Source of the DNA: VRUE01 sp963796705 | Lineage (GTDB): Bacteria; Actinomycetota; Thermoleophilia; Solirubrobacterales; 70-9 | Direction of reading: 5' to 3' | Length of the DNA: 64,000 bases | Assembly (NCBI GenBank): GCA_963796705.1 | Contig: CAWCMK010000004.1 | Coordinates: forward strand, 124,001 to 188,000 | Shown here: positions 1 through 7,907 of the stretch, piece by piece | Layout of the letters: every line of letters starts with the position of its first letter | Position numbering within the stretch: the stretch's first letter is position 1 | Made by a program: the position numbers and the translations under genes | Notes under the pieces: model-generated | Seen by the model: the letters and a program-made list of their open reading frames with translations, nothing else | Told to the model about the DNA's origin: nothing | Database searches by the model: none

Positions 1-14
1 CCAGCGAGGCCTGA

Positions 15-110
15 CTCGATGCCTCCCAGGTTGCTATCGACGTCGAGAGCACGGGAGACACAGTCGTCACCGGTGATCCCGACGCGCTCGGACGCGCGCT
101 GCACATGAGG
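15..110 (+). pseudogene. sensor histidine kinase remnant
   Basis: A 32-codon stretch reads LDASQVAIDVESTGDTVVTG and then DPDALGRALH. This resembles the segment just before the N box of a histidine kinase ATPase domain, where families typically have 'GDPDALxRALxNLLDNA'. An in-frame stop lies just before it (12-14), and the similarity ends at the N box, so there is neither a start nor an ATP-binding core. I read it as a decayed fragment. The family match rests on one short motif. Confidence 0.4.
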
Positions 111-246
111 TCGGCGACGTCGGCTCGCGAGATGCGCGGGCCATCCCTCGGATGTCCATCCACGGTGACCCGGCAAGTGCCTCTAACCACCTAACACGAC
201 GACAGCGAGAGCGGAAGTTCGCGGAGCGTCGCGGAGACCGCTGCGG

Positions 247-293
247 CTCGTCCTTTGCGGGAGCGTGGGCAGCGTCCGCTGATGCGCTCGCAA
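247..293 (-). repeat. REP-like palindromic element, copy 1
   Basis: Read on the minus strand it begins TTGCGAGCGCATC, runs through a short variable centre and ends in GCTCCCGCAAAGGACGAG. The two ends are near inverted repeats. Related copies occur near 3.06, 5.12, 5.21, 6.10, 7.78, 9.39, 10.55, 13.57 and 18.35 kb. It lies just downstream of the secreted-protein gene that ends at 417. Confidence 0.6.
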
Positions 294-416
294 CCCGCGC
301 CAAAGCAGAAGTCCTGTCGATCCTCGCCAGAGCAGGCGTCGGGGGCGAGGCTCACCGGACGCTCTGATCTCCCACCAGCGGTGGGTGTGAGCGCGTTTTG
401 TGACGCTCCTCCAGCG

Positions 417-2816
417 CTATCTGAGGATCGTGAAGCCGAGCCGGGTGGGGGCCGAGTGCTGTCCGGAGACGTTCGTGGCCGTGATCACGAGCGTATAGCT
501 GCCCGGCTTGAGCCTCACTGCGTGCGAGATGCGCCCTTGGAAGGCAACCTTGTTCTTGCCGGCGTGGCCTGCGAAGGTGAGCGTGCCCCGGGTCACGGTG
601 CGTTTGCAGGTGTGCTTGCTGTGGTTCTTCCTTGTCCGTGCGACGCATTTGCCGTTCACCTTGCGCCCGCCCATCTGCTGAGCGAAGGCGAAGCTGACGC
701 TCGCCTGCTCGTTCAGCGTGAAGGAGAACACGGTGCCGAGCGGGGGACGCTTGTGCTTACGCGAGAAGCTGGCCAGTCGCGTTCCCTCACGCCATCTGCG
801 GTGCAATTGGGCGGTATCTGTAATGACCGGTGTCGCTATTGCTTTGGTCGTGAACGTTTCATCGAGACCGAAGCTGGTCCCGTCGGCGTTCGTCGCGATC
901 GCGCGGTAGTGGTATGTAGTCCCCGGCGAGAGGGAGGACAACTGCGCGAGCTGCGAGACGGGGGTGAGTCCGGTTGCAGTCTGCTGCATCGTGCTCAAAC
1001 CATAGGCGGTGCTCGTGCCGTACTGGAACTTGACGGTCGCGTCGGCGGCGTTGGCGATGATCGTGGCTGAGACCGTCCCGCTGTTTATGCTTATTTGGCT
1101 TGTCGGTCCCGTAGTCACCTTCGGAGGCGCCGACTCGTAGGCGCCAATGTCGCAAGCTGTGCCGCCTGGGCGAGCGACGCCCCGCTGATCGGTCGCAGGG
1201 CAGCCGGCGCCCGAGGCCGGCACCTGATCAATCGCTGCGCTTCCCGGCTGCAAGCGCATGGTCTGAGTCGGACCGCCGTTGGCGGCCAGCGGCGCGAGCT
1301 TCGGATCTTCGCTGTTGAAGCCCGAGAGTTCGCATGCGTCGGTCACGATGCCTGTGAGGCTCGGTTTCGAGAAGGCGAGGTTTTGGCCGCCGTCGACGAT
1401 CGCCCCGCGACAGTCGCCACCGGTTTGGTTTTCGTACAGGATCGTGTTCTGGAGCGTGGGCGGAGACGAGAGGCCATATACACCGCCACCATGCCCGTCT
1501 GTTCCGTTAGTGCCGGCCGGGAAGTTGGCGGATGCCGCACCGCCCTGTCCGCGCTGTCCGGCGGAGTTTTCGGCGATCGTCAGGTTCACGAGCTGGGTCG
1601 CCGAGAACAGCAGGTTCACCAGCCCGCCGCCATAGCCGCCGTTGCCGCCGTTGCCGGCTTTGCCGGCTTGGAAGATGTCGCTCGCGGCGCCGCCCGGGTT
1701 CCCCCCGTCTGCTCCGTCCCCCGCGATGTTTCCCTGGATCGTGTCGTCGGTGGCCTGGAGCGTCGCGTGTTTGATGATCGATCCTGCGATCGCGATGCCT
1801 GCTCCGTTCCCGCCGAAGCCGCCTTCGCCGCCGCTCCCGCCGTTGCCTTGGGTGGAGGCGCTGTTCTGACCTGACGAGCCGGCGCCTCCGGCGCCAGTGG
1901 TGTTCGCAGTGATCGTGCTCCCGTCGATCGTCGCCGTCCCGGTCAAATTGGCGATTCCACCACCACCCCCGCCATTACCGCCGCCGTTACCCGAGCCGCC
2001 ATTGCCGGACTGTCCGTTCGCGGTACTGCCCACAACCGCTGTGCCGCCGCCGCCGCCGTTGCCCGCGCTGTTGCCGCTGATCGTGGTATCGCTCAGCGTA
2101 AGACTGCCGGTCGAGGCGATGGCGCCGCCGTCGCCCCCGCCGCCTCCGAGACCACCACTACCGCCAAGCGGACCGCCTTCGCCGCCAACGCCGCCATTGC
2201 CGGCGTGGCTATCGGTGACAGCGGTGTCGCTCAGCGTCAGGTTTCCTTCGTTGAGGATCGCGCCGCCATTCGCCCCCGGATTGCCGGGGTCGCCCTCGCT
2301 GCCGTTGAGGCCGCCTGAGCTACCGTCGGCACCGTCCTGCGCGTTGCCATTCGTGATAGTCAGATCCTTCAGCGTTACGCTCGCTTCGGGCATCACCTGC
2401 AGCGCACGATCGCCGAGCTTGCAAGCTTCGATCACCGTCTGGCCTGGACCGGCCCCTTCGATCGTCAGATTCTGCACCGTCCCCGACACGGACAACTCGC
2501 CCCAGTTGTTGTCGGTAGGCCGCGACAAGTCCGTCGAGATGCAACCCGGTGGGGGGCCACCCAGGAAGATGAAGTGCTCGAGCGTCAGCGGATACGTGTT
2601 AGCGCCGAGCACGATCGTGTTACCGCCACTGGCGGCGACACCGCAGTCGCCATCGCCTTTCCCGTCGACCGTCGCGATCGCCTCGCGCAACGAGCACCCG
2701 AGGCTCGGGGTCAACTCGTCCGTCGTCGTGTTGACGGTGATTACCGCCGCGCCGGCGGGCGCTGCCGCGATCAGGCCCAGGAGGATCGCCGCTCCGAATA
2801 CAGCCCTCACTCCCAT
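417..2816 (-). CDS. secreted CSLREA / parallel beta-helix protein
   Basis: This is a 799-residue exported protein of unknown substrate. An N-terminal signal peptide (about residues 1-24, ending in PAGAA) precedes a CSLREA motif (CSLREAI near residue 41), which is typical of the CSLREA/choice-of-anchor Q group of surface proteins. Residues about 130-480 are extremely Gly/Ser/Asn-rich with regular T-I-S-G-N type turns, as expected of a right-handed beta-helix. A 'PAxDQVPASGAGCPATDQRG' style end-of-helix segment and 'CDIGAYE' close that region. Residues about 565-650 form a fibronectin-like domain ending GTTYHYRAIATN. The Lys/Arg-rich last 120 residues are a tail common in this lineage. No catalytic residues are evident, and an adhesive or cell-surface role is inferred. 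Confidence 0.8.
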   Translation of the reverse strand: MGVRAVFGAAILLGLIAAAPAGAAVITVNTTTDELTPSLGCSLREAIATVDGKGDGDCGVAASGGNTIVLGANTYPLTLEHFIFLGGPPPGCISTDLSRPTDNNWGELSVSGTVQNLTIEGAGPGQTVIEACKLGDRALQVMPEASVTLKDLTITNGNAQDGADGSSGGLNGSEGDPGNPGANGGAILNEGNLTLSDTAVTDSHAGNGGVGGEGGPLGGSGGLGGGGGDGGAIASTGSLTLSDTTISGNSAGNGGGGGTAVVGSTANGQSGNGGSGNGGGNGGGGGGIANLTGTATIDGSTITANTTGAGGAGSSGQNSASTQGNGGSGGEGGFGGNGAGIAIAGSIIKHATLQATDDTIQGNIAGDGADGGNPGGAASDIFQAGKAGNGGNGGYGGGLVNLLFSATQLVNLTIAENSAGQRGQGGAASANFPAGTNGTDGHGGGVYGLSSPPTLQNTILYENQTGGDCRGAIVDGGQNLAFSKPSLTGIVTDACELSGFNSEDPKLAPLAANGGPTQTMRLQPGSAAIDQVPASGAGCPATDQRGVARPGGTACDIGAYESAPPKVTTGPTSQISINSGTVSATIIANAADATVKFQYGTSTAYGLSTMQQTATGLTPVSQLAQLSSLSPGTTYHYRAIATNADGTSFGLDETFTTKAIATPVITDTAQLHRRWREGTRLASFSRKHKRPPLGTVFSFTLNEQASVSFAFAQQMGGRKVNGKCVARTRKNHSKHTCKRTVTRGTLTFAGHAGKNKVAFQGRISHAVRLKPGSYTLVITATNVSGQHSAPTRLGFTILR

Positions 2817-3469
2817 TGCGGCAGAGATCCTACTCCTAATGGACTTCCCCGTTTCTCACTCCGCATCGGCTCGGCTCGCGATCGCCACTGCTACTGCTTC
2901 GCCGCGATTGCGAACGTCAGCTGAGCTTTTCCCAGACGCTCGCTCCGGACGACTTCCGAGCGCACCGACTTATGATCGCCTCACGCTCGCTCCTGCCGGG
3001 CATTGCGGAAGTCCTCCCCTCTCGTTCTCCAGGTCCGCCGCTCGTCCCCAGCGGTAGCGGAGTCGACATCCGCCGATGCGCTCGCAAACATGCCGAAGCG
3101 GAAGCCATCGATCTACTCGGGCGCGTCACGTCAGGCTCTGACATGCCGCACGCTCGACCCGGAACGACTGGCCCGCCGGTTGGGGCCTGGCCAATCTATT
3201 CCGGGTGACGGTGGGGCTTGCCAATACCGATCCGAGGCAGGACGAGTAAACCACTGCTCACCTGTAGTGCGAGGCGTTTTACGCCGTGCTCGCGGACGAT
3301 CTCAACCCAGTTCGAGTACCAGCACCAGCCTCCGACAACATCGACCCCGAGGCCCCTGGCCGGATTCTTGGCATCCAGGGCCTTCCACAGCTCTGGCGAT
3401 CAGAAAAGAAAGGAGCGAGTCTGGTGGCAACAAAGAGATCCTCCAGGGCCTCATGGTGCGGCCCGGCGA
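2817..3469. other. intergenic region with REP-like copies and decayed coding traces
   Basis: No intact gene was found. A REP-like copy lies at 3038-3088, and a partial one near 2936-2995 carries AGACGCTCGCTC. On the plus strand 3145-3249 reads as two out-of-frame pieces, TLDPERLARRLG then GLANLFRVTVGLANTDPRQD followed by a stop. That suggests a frameshifted gene tail of unrecognised family. The remainder up to 3469 shows nothing convincing. Confidence 0.4.
3038..3088 (-). repeat. REP-like palindromic element, copy 2
   Basis: On the minus strand it starts TTTGCGAGCGCATCGGCGGA and runs to a GGGGACGAGC-type tail. It matches copy 1 at both ends and in the downstream ACTTCCGC motif. It sits upstream of the CSLREA protein gene. 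Confidence 0.55.
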
Positions 3470-4249
3470 CTACTCGCTGCATTCCGTCATGAGCCCGCCC
3501 GAGAGCACCGTGCCACTCGCATATCCGAAATCCACCCGGCCAAGCGGGAATTCCCCGCTCGCCTTGGGGCAGGATACAGAGAGATAGGCACGTCCTTTGC
3601 CGTGCACTCGGTAGCGACGGCCCAGGGTGAGTTCCATTCCGGTGATCGAGTCAGCGGGCCAGATCGAATAAGCGGGCCGATTGGACGGCGAGGCATCGGC
3701 GAGGAGCACGGACGTCGCGCGTCCCGCTCGCCCGACGGCGAAGACGAGGACGAAGTCGCTGCGCCCTTCGTAGCCTGTGGCCTGGACGAAGATCGCGGGG
3801 ACGCCGCCGCGGCGGCCGTTAAAGGCGACGAGCTGGTCACTGGGGATGCGGGCTTCACAGGCGGAACCACTGCATCGGATTGGCCAGGTCAGGCGACCTT
3901 TGCCGATTTCGGCGTTTCCACAACGGGCCTGCGCCTGCAGTACGGTCGCGCCTTGAAGCGCGCCAAGCGGGCACTTCGGGAGACCCGCCCTGTCGAAGCT
4001 GACGTGATTTAGCAGGATCCTGATCTGGCTCAGGGGGCCCGGTTGGAATTGTTCCAGCGCCCGACCCTGGGCTCGCAATCTAGCTCTGATAGCCAGCTTG
4101 GCTGGCGCGAATCTCTTGGCGGGTGAGCGCTGCCGAGAAAGATGGGCGTGAGCGCTGAGTATGACTCCTTGATGTTCGATGGTCGCCGAACTCGCCACGC
4201 TCGTGCCGAGAGAGAGGGCGAATAGGCCGGCGATAATTACGGGGCGCAC
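3470..4249 (-). CDS. hypothetical secreted protein
   Basis: The family is not recognised. The 259-residue product starts at GTG with a clear signal peptide (MRPVIIAGLFALSLGTSVAS, cleavage probably after SSA). The mature part is basic at first and then beta-rich, with six cysteines that could pair outside the cell. It begins only 2 nt after the stop of the upstream gene (ends 4252), so the two are probably co-transcribed. The last 60 residues include VHGKGRAYLSVSCPKASGEF, a C-terminal style seen in other exported proteins of this window. No enzyme motif was found, so a cell-surface role is inferred from export alone. Confidence 0.6.
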   Translation of the reverse strand: MRPVIIAGLFALSLGTSVASSATIEHQGVILSAHAHLSRQRSPAKRFAPAKLAIRARLRAQGRALEQFQPGPLSQIRILLNHVSFDRAGLPKCPLGALQGATVLQAQARCGNAEIGKGRLTWPIRCSGSACEARIPSDQLVAFNGRRGGVPAIFVQATGYEGRSDFVLVFAVGRAGRATSVLLADASPSNRPAYSIWPADSITGMELTLGRRYRVHGKGRAYLSVSCPKASGEFPLGRVDFGYASGTVLSGGLMTECSE

Positions 4250-4251
4250 GA

Positions 4252-4923
4252 TCAGCGGTTTCTCGTGATCGATGCGACACGGCTGCTGAGGCTACGGGCG
4301 ATGACGTTGATCACGCCGGAGGCAAAGACCCTTCCCCGGAAGCGTGCCCGATACGGAATGTGATGGACACCCACTTCATCGAAGCGTGGCTTTACGCGTA
4401 GCGAGCTTTCCCCATTGAGGTAGGCGATCCAATCCGGCGATTCGAGTTCTCTTGGACTGAAGTTGATGCTGCAAACGTCTTTCATCCGCATTGCCTTTGC
4501 GTGTCTGCCTCGGCCGATTTGAAGGCTCTCTCCCCCTGGCTCGTTCCGAAATATGCAGCGACCGTCGGGCTGGTTGAGGGAGATGAATTCGGCCTCGCCT
4601 TCTTCCAATTTCACTTCGATCTGAGGCTTCAATCCCGGGTGGGGGTGCAGGATGTAGGAGAACGTACGGACACAGCCGGGACGCCGCGAGTCTTCCCAGG
4701 TCCAAGTCGCCTTGCCGGGGCCATCGCCGGGCGCAAAGAAGGTGCTCGGAGGCTGATGAACAGGGGCGTAGCCAAATTCTTGAGAGTTGCTGATTTGGAT
4801 GGGATGCGCGATCGGGCGCCTGGGGTCGCTCGCTGTAAGGGAAAAACTGGCGTTGATCGGCCGCCCGGTGATGGAGGGGGAGAATCGCCTGAAGAAGGCG
4901 ATCTTGTGATGCAGCGTTTTCAC
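4252..4923 (-). CDS. hypothetical protein, probably 3' part of an exported protein
   Basis: The family is not recognised. The 223-residue frame opens at a GTG (4923-4921) and lacks a signal peptide of its own. The reading frame stays open upstream of that GTG through APGEVGYQ, so the annotated start may not be biological. A 50-codon frame with an excellent signal peptide (4920-5072) overlaps its beginning by 3 nt, in a different frame. One interpretation is a single secreted protein broken by a frameshift near 4930-5000. The alternative is two overlapping genes. The mature sequence has CVRTFSYILHP and CIFRNEPGG segments with no known catalytic pattern. The exported-protein gene at 3470-4249 follows after 2 nt. 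Confidence 0.5.
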   Translation of the reverse strand: MKTLHHKIAFFRRFSPSITGRPINASFSLTASDPRRPIAHPIQISNSQEFGYAPVHQPPSTFFAPGDGPGKATWTWEDSRRPGCVRTFSYILHPHPGLKPQIEVKLEEGEAEFISLNQPDGRCIFRNEPGGESLQIGRGRHAKAMRMKDVCSINFSPRELESPDWIAYLNGESSLRVKPRFDEVGVHHIPYRARFRGRVFASGVINVIARSLSSRVASITRNR

Positions 4924-5072
4924 CTGATAGCCGACTTCACCAGGTGCGCTGAGTCCAGCGAGCCCAAGTGGTCTCGATTCTTCGCAGATCGATTGGGCTG
5001 CCCGTGACCGGCGAGCAATAGCGTGACGATGAGAACCGTGACTCCCCCACCTAACCCAGCGCGAACCCGCAT
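4920..5072 (-). CDS. short signal-peptide reading frame, likely displaced N-terminus
   Basis: The 50-codon ATG frame encodes MRVRAGLGGGVTVLIVTLLL followed by AGHGQ. This is a textbook signal peptide with a basic start and a 13-residue hydrophobic core. It stops at a TGA that overlaps the GTG of the following frame (4923). Because the downstream 223-residue protein lacks an export signal, this is probably its frame-shifted N-terminus. A sequencing error or a true indel would look the same here. Confidence 0.45.
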   Translation of the reverse strand: MRVRAGLGGGVTVLIVTLLLAGHGQPNRSAKNRDHLGSLDSAHLVKSAIR

Positions 5073-5095
5073 CTACCCCCGATTATAGGCGCTAG

Positions 5096-5150
5096 CTTTG
5101 CGCGAATCTCGAGCGCGCCGTGCCGGTCCCGCACGGCTCCTGCAATGGAC
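5096..5150 (+). repeat. REP-like palindromic element, copy 3
   Basis: The plus strand begins CTTTGCGCGAATCTCGAGCG and ends GGCTCCTGCAATGGA. It aligns closely with the minus-strand copy at 7755-7813, which starts CTTTGCGCGATTCGCGAGCG and ends GCTCCTGCAAAGGA. Confidence 0.55.
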
Positions 5151-5185
5151 GCCTGCAGAGCTCAGGCCAGCTCGTGGTTGGCCGC

Positions 5186-5233
5186 TCCGACCGGATGCAG
5201 GCGTCTGCAGCCAGGCCTCGACGCGCTCGCAAA
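5186..5233 (-). repeat. REP-like palindromic element, copy 4
   Basis: On the minus strand it starts TTTGCGAGCGCGTCGAGG and continues to CAGACGCCTGCA, matching the TTGCGAGCGCGTC...AGACGC pattern of the copies at 9.36 and 13.57 kb. With copy 3 it fills most of the gap 5073-5278. Confidence 0.5.
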
Positions 5234-5278
5234 TCGCAATGCGAGAGTACGCCACGGGCTCTGCTCAGCCCGCGCCGC

Positions 5279-5977
5279 TCATCGAAGCAGCCGCGCGAAG
5301 TCCTTCTCGAAGGTGGCTTTGCCACCGGTATGGACGATTTCGCCGTGACCGGGGAGGATCCGCTCGAAGTCCCATTCGAGGATCCGCTCGAGCGAGCGCC
5401 GCACAGCCGCGCGGTCGCGAAAGAGTCCGAGGACTCGGCACTCGGTCGGAGGGCCAAGGCGCTGGCGAATGCGACCCTGCGCCATGAGGCGGGTCGTGAG
5501 CGGCCACTGCGAGCCGAAGTTGCAGCACAGATCGCCGGTGATGAGCGTGCGCGTCTTGGGGTGAAAGAACTCGATCTCGTTCAGTCGGCGCCAGCCCTCG
5601 AATGCCATCTGATCGAGCTCGCCGCGCCACTCGGGCTCCGGCACGCCCGAGAGCAGACCGTCGAAGCGCAGGTCCTTGCGCTTTGCCTCGAGGCCTGGGG
5701 CGGCGAAGATCTTGGCCTGCGGGTAGGCGTCCCGGTATTGCTCCATGTAGAGGTGGCCATGGAGCTCGCTGGCGGGGACGACGGAGCGCACCTCGCCGAG
5801 CTGGTCAAGCGCCGCGCCCAGCTCGGGGCTCAACCTGGCCGGAGAGTGGATGAGCAGTCCCCCGTCTGCCAGCCGAATGACGGCCATCCGCCGCCCCGTC
5901 TCGAAACCGAGATAGCGAAGCGGCTGCTCGACGATCCAGAGCTCGGGTGCGATCTCAGACAGCTTCGTCCTCGTCAC
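5279..5977 (-). CDS. DUF4336 domain protein (metallo-beta-lactamase-like fold)
   Basis: The 232-residue product resembles DUF4336 proteins, which are relatives of metallo-hydrolases with no assigned reaction. Visible family features are ELWIVEQPLRYLGFETGRRM at the start, DGGLLIHSP, a PASELHGHLYMEQYRDAYP segment where MBL folds place metal-ligand histidines, LNEIEFFHPKTRTLITGDL, and a C-terminal ILPGHGEIV. The last is a typical MBL-fold His motif. I chose the GTG at 5977 (VTRTKLSEIAPELW) because family similarity begins there. The frame could extend to 6109, but those residues overlap REP-like sequence and look non-coding. Cytoplasmic, with no signal peptide. Confidence 0.7.
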   Translation of the reverse strand: MTRTKLSEIAPELWIVEQPLRYLGFETGRRMAVIRLADGGLLIHSPARLSPELGAALDQLGEVRSVVPASELHGHLYMEQYRDAYPQAKIFAAPGLEAKRKDLRFDGLLSGVPEPEWRGELDQMAFEGWRRLNEIEFFHPKTRTLITGDLCCNFGSQWPLTTRLMAQGRIRQRLGPPTECRVLGLFRDRAAVRRSLERILEWDFERILPGHGEIVHTGGKATFEKDFARLLR

Positions 5978-6073
5978 GAGGCTGACGGTACTGGTCGCCG
6001 AAGCGACAAAGGTCTGCAACCCGGTAGCTCCGCTCCGCTCCTTCCGGGAACTCTGCATCGACGATCGAAGTGC

Positions 6074-6127
6074 TGCTCCCTTCGTCTGTTGCGGGAGCGT
6101 GAGCGGCATCCGTCAGCCTGCTCGCAA
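6074..6127 (-). repeat. REP-like palindromic element, copy 5
   Basis: On the minus strand it starts GTTGCGAGCAGGCTGACGGA and ends CACGCTCCCGCAACAGACGA, with a GGGAGCAGCA tail. It is closest to copy 1. It lies immediately upstream of the DUF4336 gene. Confidence 0.55.
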
Positions 6128-6347
6128 CTCCGCGACTCGCGAGCGTCCGCCGAGCCTCGCACCGGAGCCCTGCTACGAAAAGCGAACATGTCCGCCTGTG
6201 CTCAGCACTTCCCGGTCGATGAGGCGACCCAGCCATCGGGGTGCACTGCGCCCAGGACTGCGATCGGGCGGAACATTTTCGCCAGACTAAGGTGAACCCC
6301 TTGCGCTGCCGAGGCCCAACGCGTCGTGGCTGCGCCCCTGGATCCCT

Positions 6348-7295
6348 TTAGCGTCGTTGTCGGGCCCGATGCGTCCGGCGCCGGTGCCGCCGGCCTTTGT
6401 GCTTTTTGTGATGTGAGAGCGAGGTTGAGGAAGGCAACTGGATCGTCGTTGAGGATTGTGGCTCCGCGGCGGCGGTCGGTTCGGTCGGTTCGTTGAGCGG
6501 TTCCACTCCCGCTTCGGATGGCGTGCTAAATCGCTGGGGCTGCCCCTCTGTGGTTCCGGCCGCGTTGGTTGCCCTGACCGAGTATTCGTAGAAATTGTGA
6601 CCTGGCGAGAGGGTCACGCCGGCGCTGTTCAGGTCGAGGCTGACGGTCTGACCGACGAAGGAGCCGAGCAGCTTGCCGCTGGGCAGTGGGAAATCTCGTA
6701 TCGGGGGAAGGCAGGATGGTTCGAGCAGTTCACACCAGGTCCGTCCCAATAGCTGGAATTCGTAGGTGGTTTCGGCTCCATCGGTGTTGATCGTCGCTTC
6801 TAGGGTGGCATCGGTTGGGGTGATGTGAGACACAGCCTCGCTTTCGATTGCGGGTGGCAATGCCGATTGCGCCGAGAACTTCTGGTATTCACCGACGGTT
6901 TCGCCGCTGGAGTTGGTTGCGACTGCCCAGAAGGTGTACGAGTAGCCGCGGTGCAAACCGGTTAGCTGCGCGGACACCGATTGGCTGGTGGAGCCGGCGG
7001 GGATTTCCCCTTCACCTACTCGTTGCACGGAGATCGATTCGCACTCAGCGCTTCCGGGGGGCGGGTTCTGGCAGTTGGCGAACATCAGCCAGAATTCGTA
7101 TTGGGTTTGCAGGCCATTGGGGTTGACCCTCGCTTCGAGGGTCGCGTCGGTCGCTGTGATGTGGGAGACCGACTCGCCTTCGATCGAGGGTGCCGAGGCT
7201 GCTGAAGCGCTCGCAGCCCAAGCGAACGATGCGAGAGCAACCCCGACGACCACGGCGATTGCCTGGGAGATACGCGCGAAACGAAGCCTCTTCAC
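6348..7295 (-). CDS. secreted fibronectin-type repeat protein
   Basis: The 315-residue exported protein has two fibronectin-III-like repeats. Each opens with a near-identical phrase: SIEGESVSHITATDATLEAR about residue 35, and ESEAVSHITPTDATLEATIN about residue 145. Each ends in YSYTFWAVATNSSG or YEYSVRATNAAG. The signal peptide is VKRLRFARISQAIAVVVGVA plus an ASASA cleavage region. I chose GTG at 7295 because GGAGAA lies 5 nt upstream and the signal peptide begins there, although the frame is open to 7448. The last 30 residues are Lys/Arg/His-rich (KKHKGRRHRRR), a basic tail common in secreted proteins of this lineage. No catalytic residues are seen, so adhesion or a structural role is inferred. 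Confidence 0.7.
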   Translation of the reverse strand: MKRLRFARISQAIAVVVGVALASFAWAASASAASAPSIEGESVSHITATDATLEARVNPNGLQTQYEFWLMFANCQNPPPGSAECESISVQRVGEGEIPAGSTSQSVSAQLTGLHRGYSYTFWAVATNSSGETVGEYQKFSAQSALPPAIESEAVSHITPTDATLEATINTDGAETTYEFQLLGRTWCELLEPSCLPPIRDFPLPSGKLLGSFVGQTVSLDLNSAGVTLSPGHNFYEYSVRATNAAGTTEGQPQRFSTPSEAGVEPLNEPTEPTAAAEPQSSTTIQLPSSTSLSHHKKHKGRRHRRRTHRARQRR

Positions 7296-7907
7296 TGGTT
7301 CTCCAATCCCGAAGGATCCTGAGAAGCCCTCAGGGTCTCCGAACAACCAGGATACTCGGATGCCGATGGCCCAGTCATCGGCCCGAAGCATCGAAGAAGG
7401 GTCGCTCCATCGGGCGCCGCGCCTCCTGGCTCCCCTCTGCTGGTTCACAGCCTGGCACGAGCGTCAACACGCCGCGGGGAATCCTTCGGTTGCAGGCAAA
7501 TCAAGCGACAGCAATCCGCATCCCGGGCCCTCGCCTACGGCGTAGCAATCGACGTGGTAGCGCCGCTCCGGCGTCGGCAGCTTCCTCTCGGACCTCCCAG
7601 CGCTGGCGCCTGTTTGTTGGAAGCCCAGTCAGTAGCGGTGCTGCAGCGCGGCGACGGGGGATCGGACGGAGGCTCGCAGAGCACAGCGCGGTAGCGGTGG
7701 AGCGCGTCAGCATAGGCATCTTCAAGAGAGCTAGCGGCCTCTGTCACTACTACCGCTCTTCCTTTGCAGGAGCGCCACCCGGGTTCTGCCGGCGCGCTCG
7801 CGAATCGCGCAAAGGGATAGCCGCTCGATCGCTCCAAACTGCGTCAGGGGCCATGTCCTTACCCGACCCTCGCCGTAGATCTTTCCGGGGACCCGATGCG
7901 CCGAGTT
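7296..7907. other. 612-bp intergenic region, no intact gene
   Basis: It contains the likely promoter side of the fibronectin-type gene (with the GGAGAA ribosome site), a REP-like copy at 7755-7813 and short frames without family features. The minus-strand stretch just after the repeat reads AVVVTEAASSLEDAYADALH, which looks protein-like but leads nowhere. It may be a decayed gene. Confidence 0.4.
7755..7813 (-). repeat. REP-like palindromic element, copy 6
   Basis: On the minus strand it starts CTTTGCGCGATTCGCGAGCG and ends GGCGCTCCTGCAAAGGAAGA. It is nearly the same as copy 3 (5096-5150) although 2.6 kb away and in the opposite orientation. Confidence 0.6.

Noticed and set aside
417..2816. 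Plus-strand Pro-rich frames opposite the Gly-rich beta-helix protein
   Set aside because: Gly codons read in reverse give Pro; these are shadows.
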